Shown: positions 19,922-28,101 of the stretch, piece by piece
Layout: each line of letters begins with the position of its first letter
How positions within the stretch are numbered: the stretch's first letter is position 1
Assembly: GCA_035944135.1 (NCBI GenBank)
Contig: DASZBM010000004.1
Coordinates: 1-64,000, forward strand
Source of the DNA: Acidobacteriaceae bacterium
GTDB taxonomy: Bacteria; Acidobacteriota; Terriglobia; Terriglobales; Acidobacteriaceae
Direction of reading: 5' to 3'
Length of the DNA stretch: 64,000 bases
Notes under the pieces: generated by a model
The model's database searches: none
Seen by the model: only the letters and a program-made list of their open reading frames with translations
What the model was told of the DNA's origin: nothing
Program-made: the position numbers and the translations under genes

Positions 19922-20042
19922 CTGGTTCAGGCAGAGTCAGGCTACCACACGCTTTATCGGAACTAACGGGCCTGTGCGGCGTCGGCAGTGTTGGGTCTTC
20001 TCCTTGTATCGGGGATTGCCGCGAAGGACTTCGATGAGCGCG

Positions 20043-20951
20043 TCAGGATGTGAGGATGATCTTGCCGACGCCGCCCTTTTCGGCGGCTGCGTGGGCCTGT
20101 GCGGCGTCGCTGAGCGGCATGACGCGATCGATGATCAGCTTGAGCTTGCCGTCTCGAATGGCTTCGGCGTAGTGCACGTATGTCGCTGGGTCCGGGTGCG
20201 CCATCATTGCCTTGATGTTGATGGTCGGGTGCAAGGCGTAATCTTTCGGCTGGCCAAGCACGCTGCCGTAGTTGCCGCCGGGCTTCACCTTACCGAGCAG
20301 CTTCGATGCGACCTCACCGCCGACAGCGTCGGCGACGGCGTCGACTGTGCCGAGTTTCGCGATCGCGGCATCGCTGGAGAGGTCGATCGCGTCGATGGCG
20401 CCGAGCGATTTGGCTTCGTCGATCTGGTTCTTGCGAACGCCAGCGATCACCTTTGCACCGATCTCCTGTGCGGCAAACAGGGCACAGCGGCCTACGCTGC
20501 CGACGGCTCCGGTGAGGAGAATGGTTTGACCGGGCTGGACGCCCGTGGCTTCGCGGATGAGCTCATCGCCCGTGCAGGAGACGAGCGGAACGGCGGCGGC
20601 CGTCGTCATCTCCACCCCGTCAGGAACCTTCGCGAGGTCTGCAGCTTTGACCACGCAGAGCTCGGCGTAGGTTCCCCACGCAAGAGCGAAGACGCGGTCG
20701 CCGACAGCGAATTGGTCGACGCCCTCGCCGAGCGCGCGCACCACGCCGGCGGCATCGCGGCCGAGAATGCCAGGGAAGGTGACGGGAAAGCGCTCCTTCG
20801 CGGCGCCCGAGCGCATCTTCAAATCGACGGGATTGATGCTCGCCGCACGAACCGCAACAAGGACCTCGCCCGGGCCGGGCTTCGGGTCAGGGAAGTCTTC
20901 GTACTTGAGGTTCGATGGCGGACCGTACTCTTGCAGAACCGCAGCTTTCAT
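20043..20951 (-). CDS. NADPH:quinone oxidoreductase-like MDR family protein
   Basis: 302 residues of the zinc-free medium-chain dehydrogenase/reductase type. N-terminal GroES-like domain (AASINPVDLKMRSG, GRDAAGVVRALGEGV) and a Rossmann domain (ILLTGAVGSVGRCALFAAQEIGAKVIAG). Zinc-binding cysteines are absent. GAGG lies upstream of the ATG. Likely reduces quinones or enones with NADPH in the cytoplasm. Stand-alone gene. Confidence 0.88.
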   Translation of the reverse strand: MKAAVLQEYGPPSNLKYEDFPDPKPGPGEVLVAVRAASINPVDLKMRSGAAKERFPVTFPGILGRDAAGVVRALGEGVDQFAVGDRVFALAWGTYAELCVVKAADLAKVPDGVEMTTAAAVPLVSCTGDELIREATGVQPGQTILLTGAVGSVGRCALFAAQEIGAKVIAGVRKNQIDEAKSLGAIDAIDLSSDAAIAKLGTVDAVADAVGGEVASKLLGKVKPGGNYGSVLGQPKDYALHPTINIKAMMAHPDPATYVHYAEAIRDGKLKLIIDRVMPLSDAAQAHAAAEKGGVGKIILTS

Positions 20952-21005
20952 GAAGGCACCTCGGTGGTGAGATGCAGGCCGCGGGGCGCTGGATTAAGTG
21001 CTTTT

Positions 21006-22130
21006 CTAAATCTTGGTCAATAGATCAACCCAGCGATCGACGCAGACCTGGAGATCGAACTGCTCGGCGGCGCGCGTCCGGGAGCGCACTCCCATACGCT
21101 GGCGGAGAGCTGTATCAGTCTGCAGCCGGAGAATGTGTGCCGCGAGTTGTTCCGACGACGGCGGATCAAACAGAAAGCCGTTATCTCCGTCGACGACGAG
21201 TTCCGGCAGGCCGCCAATACGCGACGCGATCACAGGCAGGCCGGCGCTCATGGCTTCAGCAACGGTGAACCCGAAAGCCTCCTGCCACTGCGAGCATTGA
21301 ATCAGGATGTCGGCGGCCTTGAAGGCTCCTCCGCCAACGAGGTCCTCCACCTGTCCGGTCCAGGTAACGTGATCTTTGATGCCGAGCTGTCGCGCGAGCC
21401 CTTCATACTCGGCGCGATGAGCTCCCTCGCCGCAGAAGACAAAGTGGAGCGACGGCTGGTCTTGTACTGCAACCTGGGCAGCGCGCAGCGCGACGTCAAT
21501 CCCTTTCTCTGGCACCAGCCAACTGACCTGCATAACGAGCGTGCGATCGAGCGGAATTCCATAACGTCTGCGGAACTCCTCTCCGCTGCCGTGAACACGT
21601 TTTGTGTCGGTGCCGCTGTAGATCACCATTGTCTTTGCAGAAGGGATGATGCCTTCGCGCTCCGAGCACCGGCGCACAAAATCCGTGGCGCATACGGAAC
21701 GGGAGAGCGGCTTCATCATCCACCTCACCTTGGCGGATGCTCGATATCCTTCGCTGCCCCTGGGCCGCGATGTCTGGTCGTAGTAGACCGAGCCACGCGC
21801 TCCGCACAGCCGCGCGAGAAGCGGCCACCATCGCACGACGCCCGCGAGCGAGTAGCAGACCAGTGTCGGGCGTTCCTTCCGGAACATGCCGAGTGACTTT
21901 TTGACATTGGCGGCGCCCATGTTCGACTGCGCGCGAAAGACCTCGATCTTCACGTTGCCGGGGCCAAGCAGGAACTCGCGCACGAGTGGTGGCGGCTCGT
22001 CCTGGAACCAGAGTGTGAGATCCCATCCTTTGTCGTTGAGCTTGCGCGCGAGCCGCTCGGAGAAAGCTTCGACGCCTCCAATTTTGTTTGGTGACACGGC
22101 AAACGCAAACACAACGCGAGGACGTCCCAT
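21006..22130 (-). CDS. Family 4 glycosyltransferase
   Basis: About 374 residues. The N-terminal part has the glycine loop of GT-B enzymes (SPNKIGGVEAFSERLARKL). The C-terminal donor domain is typical of GT4: VSWLVPEKGIDVALRA, FVFCGEGAHR, and the E-x7-E block EAFGFTVAEAMSAGLPVIAS. The ATG at 22130 has GGAG 5 bases upstream and starts the sheet-forming MGRPRVVFAF; frames from 22232 would add unrelated residues. Probably transfers a sugar to a lipid-linked or capsule/LPS acceptor at the cytoplasmic face. Confidence 0.87.
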   Translation of the reverse strand: MGRPRVVFAFAVSPNKIGGVEAFSERLARKLNDKGWDLTLWFQDEPPPLVREFLLGPGNVKIEVFRAQSNMGAANVKKSLGMFRKERPTLVCYSLAGVVRWWPLLARLCGARGSVYYDQTSRPRGSEGYRASAKVRWMMKPLSRSVCATDFVRRCSEREGIIPSAKTMVIYSGTDTKRVHGSGEEFRRRYGIPLDRTLVMQVSWLVPEKGIDVALRAAQVAVQDQPSLHFVFCGEGAHRAEYEGLARQLGIKDHVTWTGQVEDLVGGGAFKAADILIQCSQWQEAFGFTVAEAMSAGLPVIASRIGGLPELVVDGDNGFLFDPPSSEQLAAHILRLQTDTALRQRMGVRSRTRAAEQFDLQVCVDRWVDLLTKI

Positions 22131-22204
22131 GAGCTCTCCGGAGCGACGAAGTATTGCAAGCATATCGCAGCGGCGAGAAGGCGCTCCGATCCAGCTGCTT
22201 TGAG

Positions 22205-22684
22205 CTACACGGCGACGAGAGACTGCCTCCATTCCTCCGTCTCTGCGAGCCGTTTGAGCCGATGAAAGCGGCGGCGCATGAGGCCGCGAATGCGCGGCGC
22301 TACGATGGTGCGGCCGGTGAGCGCGCCGCCCCAGCGCAGCTTCATGGAGAAGCGAACTTCATCGTCCAGACGTGTACCTTCTGCAGTTTCGGTGAACCGA
22401 TGGTCGTGCTCAAAGCTGCGAAAGCGGCCGGCGATCATGCGGTCTTGAAAGAAGTGCGGCGGGTCCCAGGTGTCGGGGACGATGAGCGAGACGTGATAGT
22501 TTGGGAAGCCGAATTGCATGCCCTGCCAGCGGATGATGTCGCCGGCGGTGACCAGGCCAGAGGTGCGGCCGCCCGCAGTGGGATGCATGCCGAGCTCGCG
22601 CTCCACGATCGCGATGCTCGTGGAGAGCGCGAAGATGCGGTCGATGGGCGCTTGGATGAGGATGCTGTCGCGGATGGTGAACAT
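22205..22684 (-). CDS. SRPBCC/START-like protein (paralogue 1 of 3)
   Basis: About 159 residues. The helix-grip (SRPBCC) character is inferred from ILIQAPIDRIFALST near the start, an alternating strand pattern and a long C-terminal helix. A block is shared with the two neighbours: W-x-G-x2-FG, then H-x-S, DPP-x-F-x-D-x-M-x-AGRFRSFEHDH. It probably binds a hydrophobic ligand in the cytoplasm; related proteins are annotated as cyclase/dehydrase or cell-division-inhibitor-like. The ATG at 22684 is used because homology with paralogue 2 starts there (MFT-R). Confidence 0.75.
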   Translation of the reverse strand: MFTIRDSILIQAPIDRIFALSTSIAIVERELGMHPTAGGRTSGLVTAGDIIRWQGMQFGFPNYHVSLIVPDTWDPPHFFQDRMIAGRFRSFEHDHRFTETAEGTRLDDEVRFSMKLRWGGALTGRTIVAPRIRGLMRRRFHRLKRLAETEEWRQSLVAV

Positions 22685-22791
22685 GCGCTCTGAGGCTTGA
22701 GATGCGGCGCGCACCGCCCGTGCTGTTTTGTTACACGGTTGATGCGGTCTCCATTGTTGCCGATAACGTGCCTGTGGAATGACCGTCGAGC

Positions 22792-23241
22792 ATGAGAGAG
22801 CAGAGGAAGCACGAGCGTTTCGCCTGCGAAGGCATGGCCGAAATCCATCTTTACGAGATCGGAAAATCCTACCCTGCGCGGATAGAAAACCTGAGCCTGA
22901 GAGGATGCAAGCTCGTGCTGCGACGTCGGCCGGAGTTCAATCTGCAGACTCTTTTTGAGCTGACCTTTACGGTCCACGAGCTGTCGTTTCGTGTGCGCGG
23001 CAGGGTGGTGGAGATGCGTCGGGCACGATGTATCGGGGTGGAGTTCGTGGACCTGCGTCCAAGGTTGAAGCGGTATCTCGAGGACCTTATCGAAGAGTTG
23101 GCTGCAGGCGGATGGAGGCCTATGCGCATTGACGATCAGGCTGAGGAACGACCCGGCGGAAGAGCGCGGCTGGTAGTCATTCGCAGTTCATCTCCGAACG
23201 CTGGTGTCCAGCATGAAGCTTTGGACCGAGGACGTCTCTGA
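22792..23241 (+). CDS. PilZ-domain protein (probable c-di-GMP receptor)
   Basis: 149 residues, a single PilZ domain. Both c-di-GMP-binding motifs are visible: R5-x3-R9 (RKHER) and NLSLRG, matching [D/N]xSxxG. About 40 residues of polar tail follow the domain. The gene lies between SRPBCC paralogues on the opposite strand, and its 3' end overlaps the 3' end of paralogue 2 by 54 bases. Output target unknown; a diguanylate cyclase is encoded at 44623-45855. Confidence 0.85.
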   Translation: MREQRKHERFACEGMAEIHLYEIGKSYPARIENLSLRGCKLVLRRRPEFNLQTLFELTFTVHELSFRVRGRVVEMRRARCIGVEFVDLRPRLKRYLEDLIEELAAGGWRPMRIDDQAEERPGGRARLVVIRSSSPNAGVQHEALDRGRL

Positions 23242-23814
23242 CCAAGACTGTAGTGTGGCGTGAATTTGCGCAGGAAGACGCCCTTCAGGCGAGGTCGATG
23301 GCCGGACGATGTTCGGCGATGAAAGGTGCGGTTCGAGCTCCAGCGCGGGAAGATAGTCGCGCCACTCGTCCGTTTCAGCGAGGCGTTTGAGGAGGCTGAA
23401 GCGGCGGCGCATGAGTCCGAGGATATGTGGGACGACGACCGCGCGTCCGACAAGATCGCCGGCGCGACCGAACGGCATCGTAAAGCGAATGCGGTCGTCG
23501 AGGAAGGTTCCCTTTGCGGTTTCAACGAAGCTATGGTCGTGCTCGAAGCTGCGGAACCGGCCCGTGATCATGCGGGCCTGAAAGAAGCGGGGAGGGTCCC
23601 ATGTGTCGGGCGGGACGAGCGACACGTGGTAGTTGGCGAAGCCGAAGCGCATACCCTCCCACCGAACGGTATCGCCGGCGGTGACGAGACCAGCGGTACG
23701 TCCTTCGACGGGATGCATCCCGAGCACTCGCTCCACGACACGAAGGTGTGTGGAGAGGGCGAAGCAGAGATCAATGGGTGCCTGGATGAGAAGGCCGTGC
23801 CGGAGAGTAAACAT
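23188..23814 (-). CDS. SRPBCC/START-like protein (paralogue 2 of 3)
   Basis: 208 residues. Residues 1-155 parallel paralogue 1 (LIQAPIDLCFALSTH, GMHPVEGRTAGLVTAGDTVRWEGMRFGFANYHVSL, DPPRFFQARMITGRFRSFEHDH). A 50-residue Ser/Thr-rich tail without counterpart in paralogue 1 runs into the PilZ gene. The tail may be non-conserved read-on. Ligand unknown. Confidence 0.72.
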   Translation of the reverse strand: MFTLRHGLLIQAPIDLCFALSTHLRVVERVLGMHPVEGRTAGLVTAGDTVRWEGMRFGFANYHVSLVPPDTWDPPRFFQARMITGRFRSFEHDHSFVETAKGTFLDDRIRFTMPFGRAGDLVGRAVVVPHILGLMRRRFSLLKRLAETDEWRDYLPALELEPHLSSPNIVRPSTSPEGRLPAQIHATLQSWSETSSVQSFMLDTSVRR

Positions 23815-23892
23815 CGTGGAGCCTTCGACGCCGGGAGTCGTTACAAGGTCGATGTGAAAGTGGCTCGGTAGCTGCCGGATTCTTCGCTTCGG

Positions 23893-24375
23893 TCAGCCCA
23901 GATAATCACGCCACTCTTGCGTCGGGCTCTCCGCAACACGACGGATGGCCGCGTTGCGCGCCTGAAGAAATTTTATGAAATATCGGCGCAGAAAAAATTG
24001 CTCTGTGAGGATGCCGGCTACACCAAAAGGGGCAGAGAACCAAAGGCGATCCCGCATCAGAGTCTGGCTCTTTTCGATGGGCTCATAGAAATGCTCGTGC
24101 TCGAAAGAACGGAAGTGGCCTGCGACCATGACATCGCGGAAATAGTTCGGCGGATCATAGCGATCGATGAGTGAGGTGTGCGTAAGCATCAGCCCGAAGT
24201 GGCGGCCGCGCCAGGTCACGGTCTGGTCCGGGCCGATGATGCCGTGTGTCACACCAGCGATGGCGCGCTCGCGCGTGGGCGCGGTGCTGGCCATGTGCAG
24301 CTCGATGCTGAGGGACAAAAGAAAGCAGCGCTCAAGCGGCGCTGCGATCTTTGTTTCGAGCTCGATGAGCTGCAC
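23893..24375 (-). CDS. SRPBCC/START-like protein (paralogue 3 of 3)
   Basis: About 160 residues and more divergent: ELETKIAAPLERCFLLSLSIELH, VTWRGRHFGLMLTHTSLI, YDPPNYFRDVMVAGHFRSFEHEHFYE. The chosen start is GTG at 24375, 7 bases after the thrS stop, with GGAG further upstream. A longer frame from 24471 would lie inside thrS and is unlikely. Probably translated from the thrS transcript. Confidence 0.7.
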   Translation of the reverse strand: MQLIELETKIAAPLERCFLLSLSIELHMASTAPTRERAIAGVTHGIIGPDQTVTWRGRHFGLMLTHTSLIDRYDPPNYFRDVMVAGHFRSFEHEHFYEPIEKSQTLMRDRLWFSAPFGVAGILTEQFFLRRYFIKFLQARNAAIRRVAESPTQEWRDYLG

Positions 24376-24382
24376 TGGTTTT

Positions 24383-26419
24383 CTATAGCTCCATCGAGTG
24401 CTCAGCGACGAGCTGCTTCGCGTGTGCGAGGAAGGCGTCGATGGTTTGTGAGCCTTGGTCGCCTTTGCCACGGACGCGCACGCTGACTGAGTCCGTCGCC
24501 GATTCCTTGTCGCCGACGACGAGGATGAACGGAACCTTTTGCAGGCCGAAATCGCGGATCTTCGCGTTCATCTTCTGGTTGGAGAGGTCGAGCTCGACGC
24601 GAAGGCCGGCGGCTTCAAGGCGGTTCTTTACGCTCTGCGCGTAGTCGGCGTGCTTTTCACTGATGGGCACGAGGCCGACCTGCACGGGAGCGAGCCAGAA
24701 CGGGAAGGCGCCTGCGTAGTGCTCGATGAGCACGCCGAAGAAGCGCTCGACAGAGCCGAAGAGAGCGCGGTGGACCATGACGGGGCGGTGGCGCTCGCCG
24801 TCTTCGCCGATGTATTCGAGTTGGAAGCGCTCGGGAAGGTTCCAATCGAACTGGACGGTGGAGAGCTGCCAAAGGCGGCCCAGGACGTCGACGAGTTTGA
24901 TATCGATCTTGGGGCCGTAGAAGGCTGCCTCTCCGGGGATGGTCTTGTAGGAGATGTTTTTGCGTTCGAGCACGCGGGTGAGCGAGCCATTCGCGCGGTT
25001 CCACTGCTCGGCGCCGCCAATGAACTTGGGATCTTTGGGGTCCCACGTGGAGAGCTCGACCTTGAATTCAGAGAAGCCGAAGGTCTTGAGGACAGACTCT
25101 GCGAAATCGACGCAGGCTTCCATCTCGTCTTCAATCTGCTCCGGTGTGCAGAAGATGTGGGCGTCGTCCTGGGTGAAGCCGCGAACGCGCAGAAGCCCAT
25201 GCATCGTGCCGCTGCGCTCATAGCGGTACACATTGCCGAGCTCGGCATAACGCTGCGGAAGGTCGCGGTAGGACTTCGGCGAATTCTTGTAGATGAGGAT
25301 GTGGCCGGGACAGTTCATGGGCTTGATGCGGTACTCAGCATCGTCGAGCTCCATCGGCGGGTACATGTTTTCGGCGTAATTCTCTTCATGGCCGGAGATC
25401 TTCCAGAGCTCGCGGCGCATGATGTGCGGCGTGAAGACCATCTGATACCCGCGGCGGATGCATTCGGCGCGCATCCAGTCTTCCATCGTCTTGCGGATGA
25501 GGCCGCCCTTCGGGTGCCAGAAGATGAGGCCCGCGCCGGCGACCTCCTGGATGGAGAAGAGATCAAGCTGTTTGCCGAGCACGCGGTGATCGCGCGCCTT
25601 GATCTCCTCGAGGTACTTGAAGTGGGCGTCGAGGTCCTTCTGCGAGAAGAATGCCGTGCCGTAGATGCGCTGCAGCTGCTGGTTGTCCTCTTTGCCGAGC
25701 CAGTACGCGCCCGCAATCGACGTGACTTTGAACGCCTTCACCCGGCCGGTGGAGGGCACGTGCGGGCCGCGGCAGAAGTCCGTGAAGTTACCGTTCTTGT
25801 AGAGCGAAATCGTGTCGCCGGGTTTGGTAAAGCGTTCGATGAAGTGGACCTTCATGAACTCGCCGGACTTTTCGTAATCAGCAAGGCCCTGCTCGCGCGG
25901 CTCTTCGACGCGCTGGAACTTCTCGTCGCGCGCGACCACGTCATGCATCCGCTGCTCGATCGCGGCGAGGTCGGCTTCGGTGAACGGCGTCTCGCGGTAG
26001 ACGTCATAGAAATAGCCGTTGTCGGTAGCGGGACCGTGGCCGAGCTTGGTCTCCGGGAAGAGCTCGAGGATCGCCGTCGCCATGACGTGCGCGGCCGAAT
26101 GGCGCACGACACGCAGCGCTGCCGGATCATTCTCTTTCAGCAGCTCGAGCGCAACATCCTCGTTGAGGGGAGCGGAGAGGTCGACGATTCGTTCGCCCTG
26201 CTCGGCCTGGCCGGAGTACATCGCTTCTTCGCTCTGTTCAGCTTTAGCTTCAGCATCGGCGCTTTCGGTAGAGGCGGTGTTCAGCGGGCGCACACGCGCG
26301 ACAACCACGGCGGCGGCGAGGCGCGGCGAGATGCTGTTTGCGATGTCGAGCGGCGTCGTTCCGCGCGGAACCTCGCGCGCGGAGCCGTCAGGAAGCTGAA
26401 TCTTGATCTGTGAGTTCAC
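24383..26419 (-). CDS. thrS: Threonyl-tRNA synthetase
   Basis: 678 residues, class II synthetase that charges tRNA-Thr. Domains in order: TGS (IKIQLPDGSAREVPRGTTPLDIA), an editing (SAD) domain with HSAAHVM, the catalytic core and a C-terminal anticodon-binding domain (APVQVGLVPI to the end). The three zinc ligands are present: Cys in MNCPGH, His in GTMHGLL, His in MVHRALFGS. The TGS domain holds an acidic insertion of about 28 residues (about 49-77). Start is GTG at 26419; a four-codon frame (ATG CTG GTG GAG TGA) overlaps this GTG. No T-box leader is seen. Confidence 0.97.
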   Translation of the reverse strand: MNSQIKIQLPDGSAREVPRGTTPLDIANSISPRLAAAVVVARVRPLNTASTESADAEAKAEQSEEAMYSGQAEQGERIVDLSAPLNEDVALELLKENDPAALRVVRHSAAHVMATAILELFPETKLGHGPATDNGYFYDVYRETPFTEADLAAIEQRMHDVVARDEKFQRVEEPREQGLADYEKSGEFMKVHFIERFTKPGDTISLYKNGNFTDFCRGPHVPSTGRVKAFKVTSIAGAYWLGKEDNQQLQRIYGTAFFSQKDLDAHFKYLEEIKARDHRVLGKQLDLFSIQEVAGAGLIFWHPKGGLIRKTMEDWMRAECIRRGYQMVFTPHIMRRELWKISGHEENYAENMYPPMELDDAEYRIKPMNCPGHILIYKNSPKSYRDLPQRYAELGNVYRYERSGTMHGLLRVRGFTQDDAHIFCTPEQIEDEMEACVDFAESVLKTFGFSEFKVELSTWDPKDPKFIGGAEQWNRANGSLTRVLERKNISYKTIPGEAAFYGPKIDIKLVDVLGRLWQLSTVQFDWNLPERFQLEYIGEDGERHRPVMVHRALFGSVERFFGVLIEHYAGAFPFWLAPVQVGLVPISEKHADYAQSVKNRLEAAGLRVELDLSNQKMNAKIRDFGLQKVPFILVVGDKESATDSVSVRVRGKGDQGSQTIDAFLAHAKQLVAEHSMEL

Positions 26420-26444
26420 TCCACCAGCATAGCAACCGGAGCCG

Positions 26445-26483
26445 CATACGGTACGAGCGTCACGGTACAGCCGTCACGGTACA
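26445..26483. promoter_or_regulatory. Direct repeats CGTCACGGTACA upstream of thrS
   Basis: Two perfect 12-base direct copies at 26458-26469 and 26472-26483, 14 bases apart, with a third partial copy (CATACGGTAC) at 26445-26454. They lie 26-65 bases upstream of the thrS GTG and could be protein-binding or leader elements. Function unknown. Confidence 0.3.
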
Positions 26484-26620
26484 AACCCGCCATTACAAAA
26501 GGCCTTATTTCAGCGGAAAGTTGTACCACTTACAGCCGAGGCGGCATTAGTCTTCGGCGCGCCCTGCCGTAGATTCCATCCAGCGGTTTTGGGTTCCTAC
26601 CCACGGGGTGTAAAACGACG

Positions 26621-26866
26621 ATGCAGATCCTGTGTAAGGCTTCCGAAGGCGATTGCGACGTAAGCTGTCCTGTCTGCGGACAGGGCTTTCAAATTTACTG
26701 GACGCGATCGTTCTCCGGCGAGCGCTCAACGCGTGTCGAGATTCAACAGGCGCTTCTCAACCAGCACGGACACAACCGCGAGCTGCCCGCACACCCGGGC
26801 GTGGAGTTCTCGGTCTCGGTAGCGACGCTGCCGGGTTACTTCGAAACGATGGGCGCCTACGCCTGA
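26621..26866 (+). CDS. Small hypothetical protein with CxxC motif
   Basis: 81 residues starting MQILCKASEGDCDVSCPVCGQGFQIYW. CPVC suggests a zinc-knuckle-like or redox site, though only one full CxxC pair plus two single Cys are present. The rest is polar without membrane segments. Weak purine stretch upstream. It may be a zinc-ribbon fragment protein; no family named. Confidence 0.5.
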   Translation: MQILCKASEGDCDVSCPVCGQGFQIYWTRSFSGERSTRVEIQQALLNQHGHNRELPAHPGVEFSVSVATLPGYFETMGAYA

Positions 26867-26995
26867 CGTGATCCTTACAAACATCGCTCAAGCCGAAACA
26901 GCCTCGGTGCGGAGAAATCACCACACCAGAGGCTGTTCCGTCAGCCGCATTCACACGTGGGGGCCCGGCCGGGCAGGGGCGAGCATGCCCGGGGT

Positions 26996-27205
26996 TCAGG
27001 CTCGTGCTGCCGGCACGAACCCGTCACAGCCGGAGATGGGAGACACCTTCAGGTGAAGAGAGGCATGGCGCGGATGACCGCACTCATCCAGCATGGTCTC
27101 ACTGGCCTGCTTGCTGCTGAGGATGGACACCAGCGCAGGTGTCTGTTGGTGGTTCTCTCCGAAGTGACCGCAGAGCCCGCATTGTCCGTTATGAAGCGAC
27201 TCCAT
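26996..27205 (-). CDS. Small conserved-looking Cys-containing protein
   Basis: 69 residues with a near-perfect ribosome-binding site, GGAGGTG, 5-6 bases before the ATG at 27205. Five Cys and several His: CGLCGHFGENHQQ near the start, DECGHPRHASLHL in the middle and ISGCDGF near the end, a spacing that could hold a metal. No membrane segment. I believe similar proteins occur in other acidobacteria, but this is from memory and not checked. Function unknown. Confidence 0.65.
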   Translation of the reverse strand: MESLHNGQCGLCGHFGENHQQTPALVSILSSKQASETMLDECGHPRHASLHLKVSPISGCDGFVPAARA

Positions 27206-27362
27206 CTGTCACCTCCATTTGCTGATGACAAATTGGAGCGGGCAAAATGCGGCAGAGTTGCTTAGCCCAGCCGCCGAACGTTGAGTTGCTTTCACCGACA
27301 ACGAACGACTCCCAGTGACAATTTCCTCTGGTATCCTCCGGTGAATCTTCCGGAGGTGTTTC

Positions 27363-27983
27363 GTGCGTTTGATTTCAACGTGTTCGGCTGCATTCGCCGC
27401 GGTTTTGGCGACTGCGTTGTGCTGCGGAGCGGCCACCGCGCAGACGGCAGCTCCCCCGCCCCCGCCCAAGCCACTGCCGAGCTCCATCGCGTCGCACCCG
27501 GACTGGCCGAAGGCAAAGAAGGACGATGTCGCCAGCGTCGACAGCCTGATGGCAGCGCTCTACGACGTAATCAGCGGGCCGGCCGGCAAGCCGCGCGACT
27601 GGGACCGCTTCCGCTCACTGTTTCTTCCGGACGGAAGGCTCGGCGTCATCCGCCACGCGCAACCGGCAGCCGATGGAAAGCCCGAGCGGCCGGACGACGT
27701 CGTGTTCCTCACCCCGCAGGATTACATCGACCGCGATGCTCCGTTCTTCCAGAGCAATGGATTCTTCGAGCGTGGCATCGCGAACAGGGTCGAGGAGTTC
27801 GGCAACCTGATCAGCGTGTGGAGCACGTATGAGAGCCGCCACTCCGCCGACGACCCCAAGCCGTTCGTGCGCGGCATCAACTCGCTGCAGATCGTGAAGG
27901 CGCGGGGACGCTTCTGGGTCGCGAGCATCATCTGGGACGATGAGCGCTCGGGCGTGACGCTGCCGGAGAAGTATTTGAAGTAA
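27363..27983 (+). CDS. Exported protein, possible NTF2/SnoaL-like fold
   Basis: 206 residues. The GTG start at 27363 has GGAGG 6 bases upstream. Signal peptide of about 26 residues ends ATAQTAA; a proline run (PPPPPKP) follows. The remainder (VDSLMAALYDVISGPAGKPRDWDRFRSLFLPDGRL ... INSLQIVKARGRFWVASIIWDDE) has the helix pair and curved-sheet pattern of SnoaL/NTF2-like proteins, so ligand binding or an enzyme role is possible. Periplasmic or secreted. The stop is followed within 5 bases by the TAGTGAA repeat. Confidence 0.75.
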   Translation: MRLISTCSAAFAAVLATALCCGAATAQTAAPPPPPKPLPSSIASHPDWPKAKKDDVASVDSLMAALYDVISGPAGKPRDWDRFRSLFLPDGRLGVIRHAQPAADGKPERPDDVVFLTPQDYIDRDAPFFQSNGFFERGIANRVEEFGNLISVWSTYESRHSADDPKPFVRGINSLQIVKARGRFWVASIIWDDERSGVTLPEKYLK

Positions 27984-27984
27984 T

Positions 27985-28096
27985 GCAGTGAATAGTGAGT
28001 AGTGAATAGTGAATAAAGCAGAGGCAAAGGCCACCGAATCTGGTGGCCTTGTCTTTGTTGTTGTCTTATTCACTATTCACTACTCACTACTCACTC
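27985..28096. repeat. Inverted 7-base repeat arms with internal terminator hairpin
   Basis: Left arm at about 27985-28017 (GTGAATAGTGAGTAG type) and right arm at about 28066-28096 (TTATTCACTATTCAC type). Between them AAGGCCACC-GAATCT-GGTGGCCTT (28027-28050) forms a 9-bp stem followed by TGTCTTTGTT. The whole can fold into one long hairpin between two convergent genes, so it probably ends both transcripts. Confidence 0.8.
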
Positions 28097-28101
28097 GTCG
28101 C

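Noticed and set aside
24539-26413. 624-codon plus-strand frame
   Set aside because: Exact antisense of thrS, which is certain.
26420-26620. T-box leader for thrS
   Set aside because: No T-box sequence or specifier stem-loop and terminator seen; T-boxes are rare outside Gram-positives.
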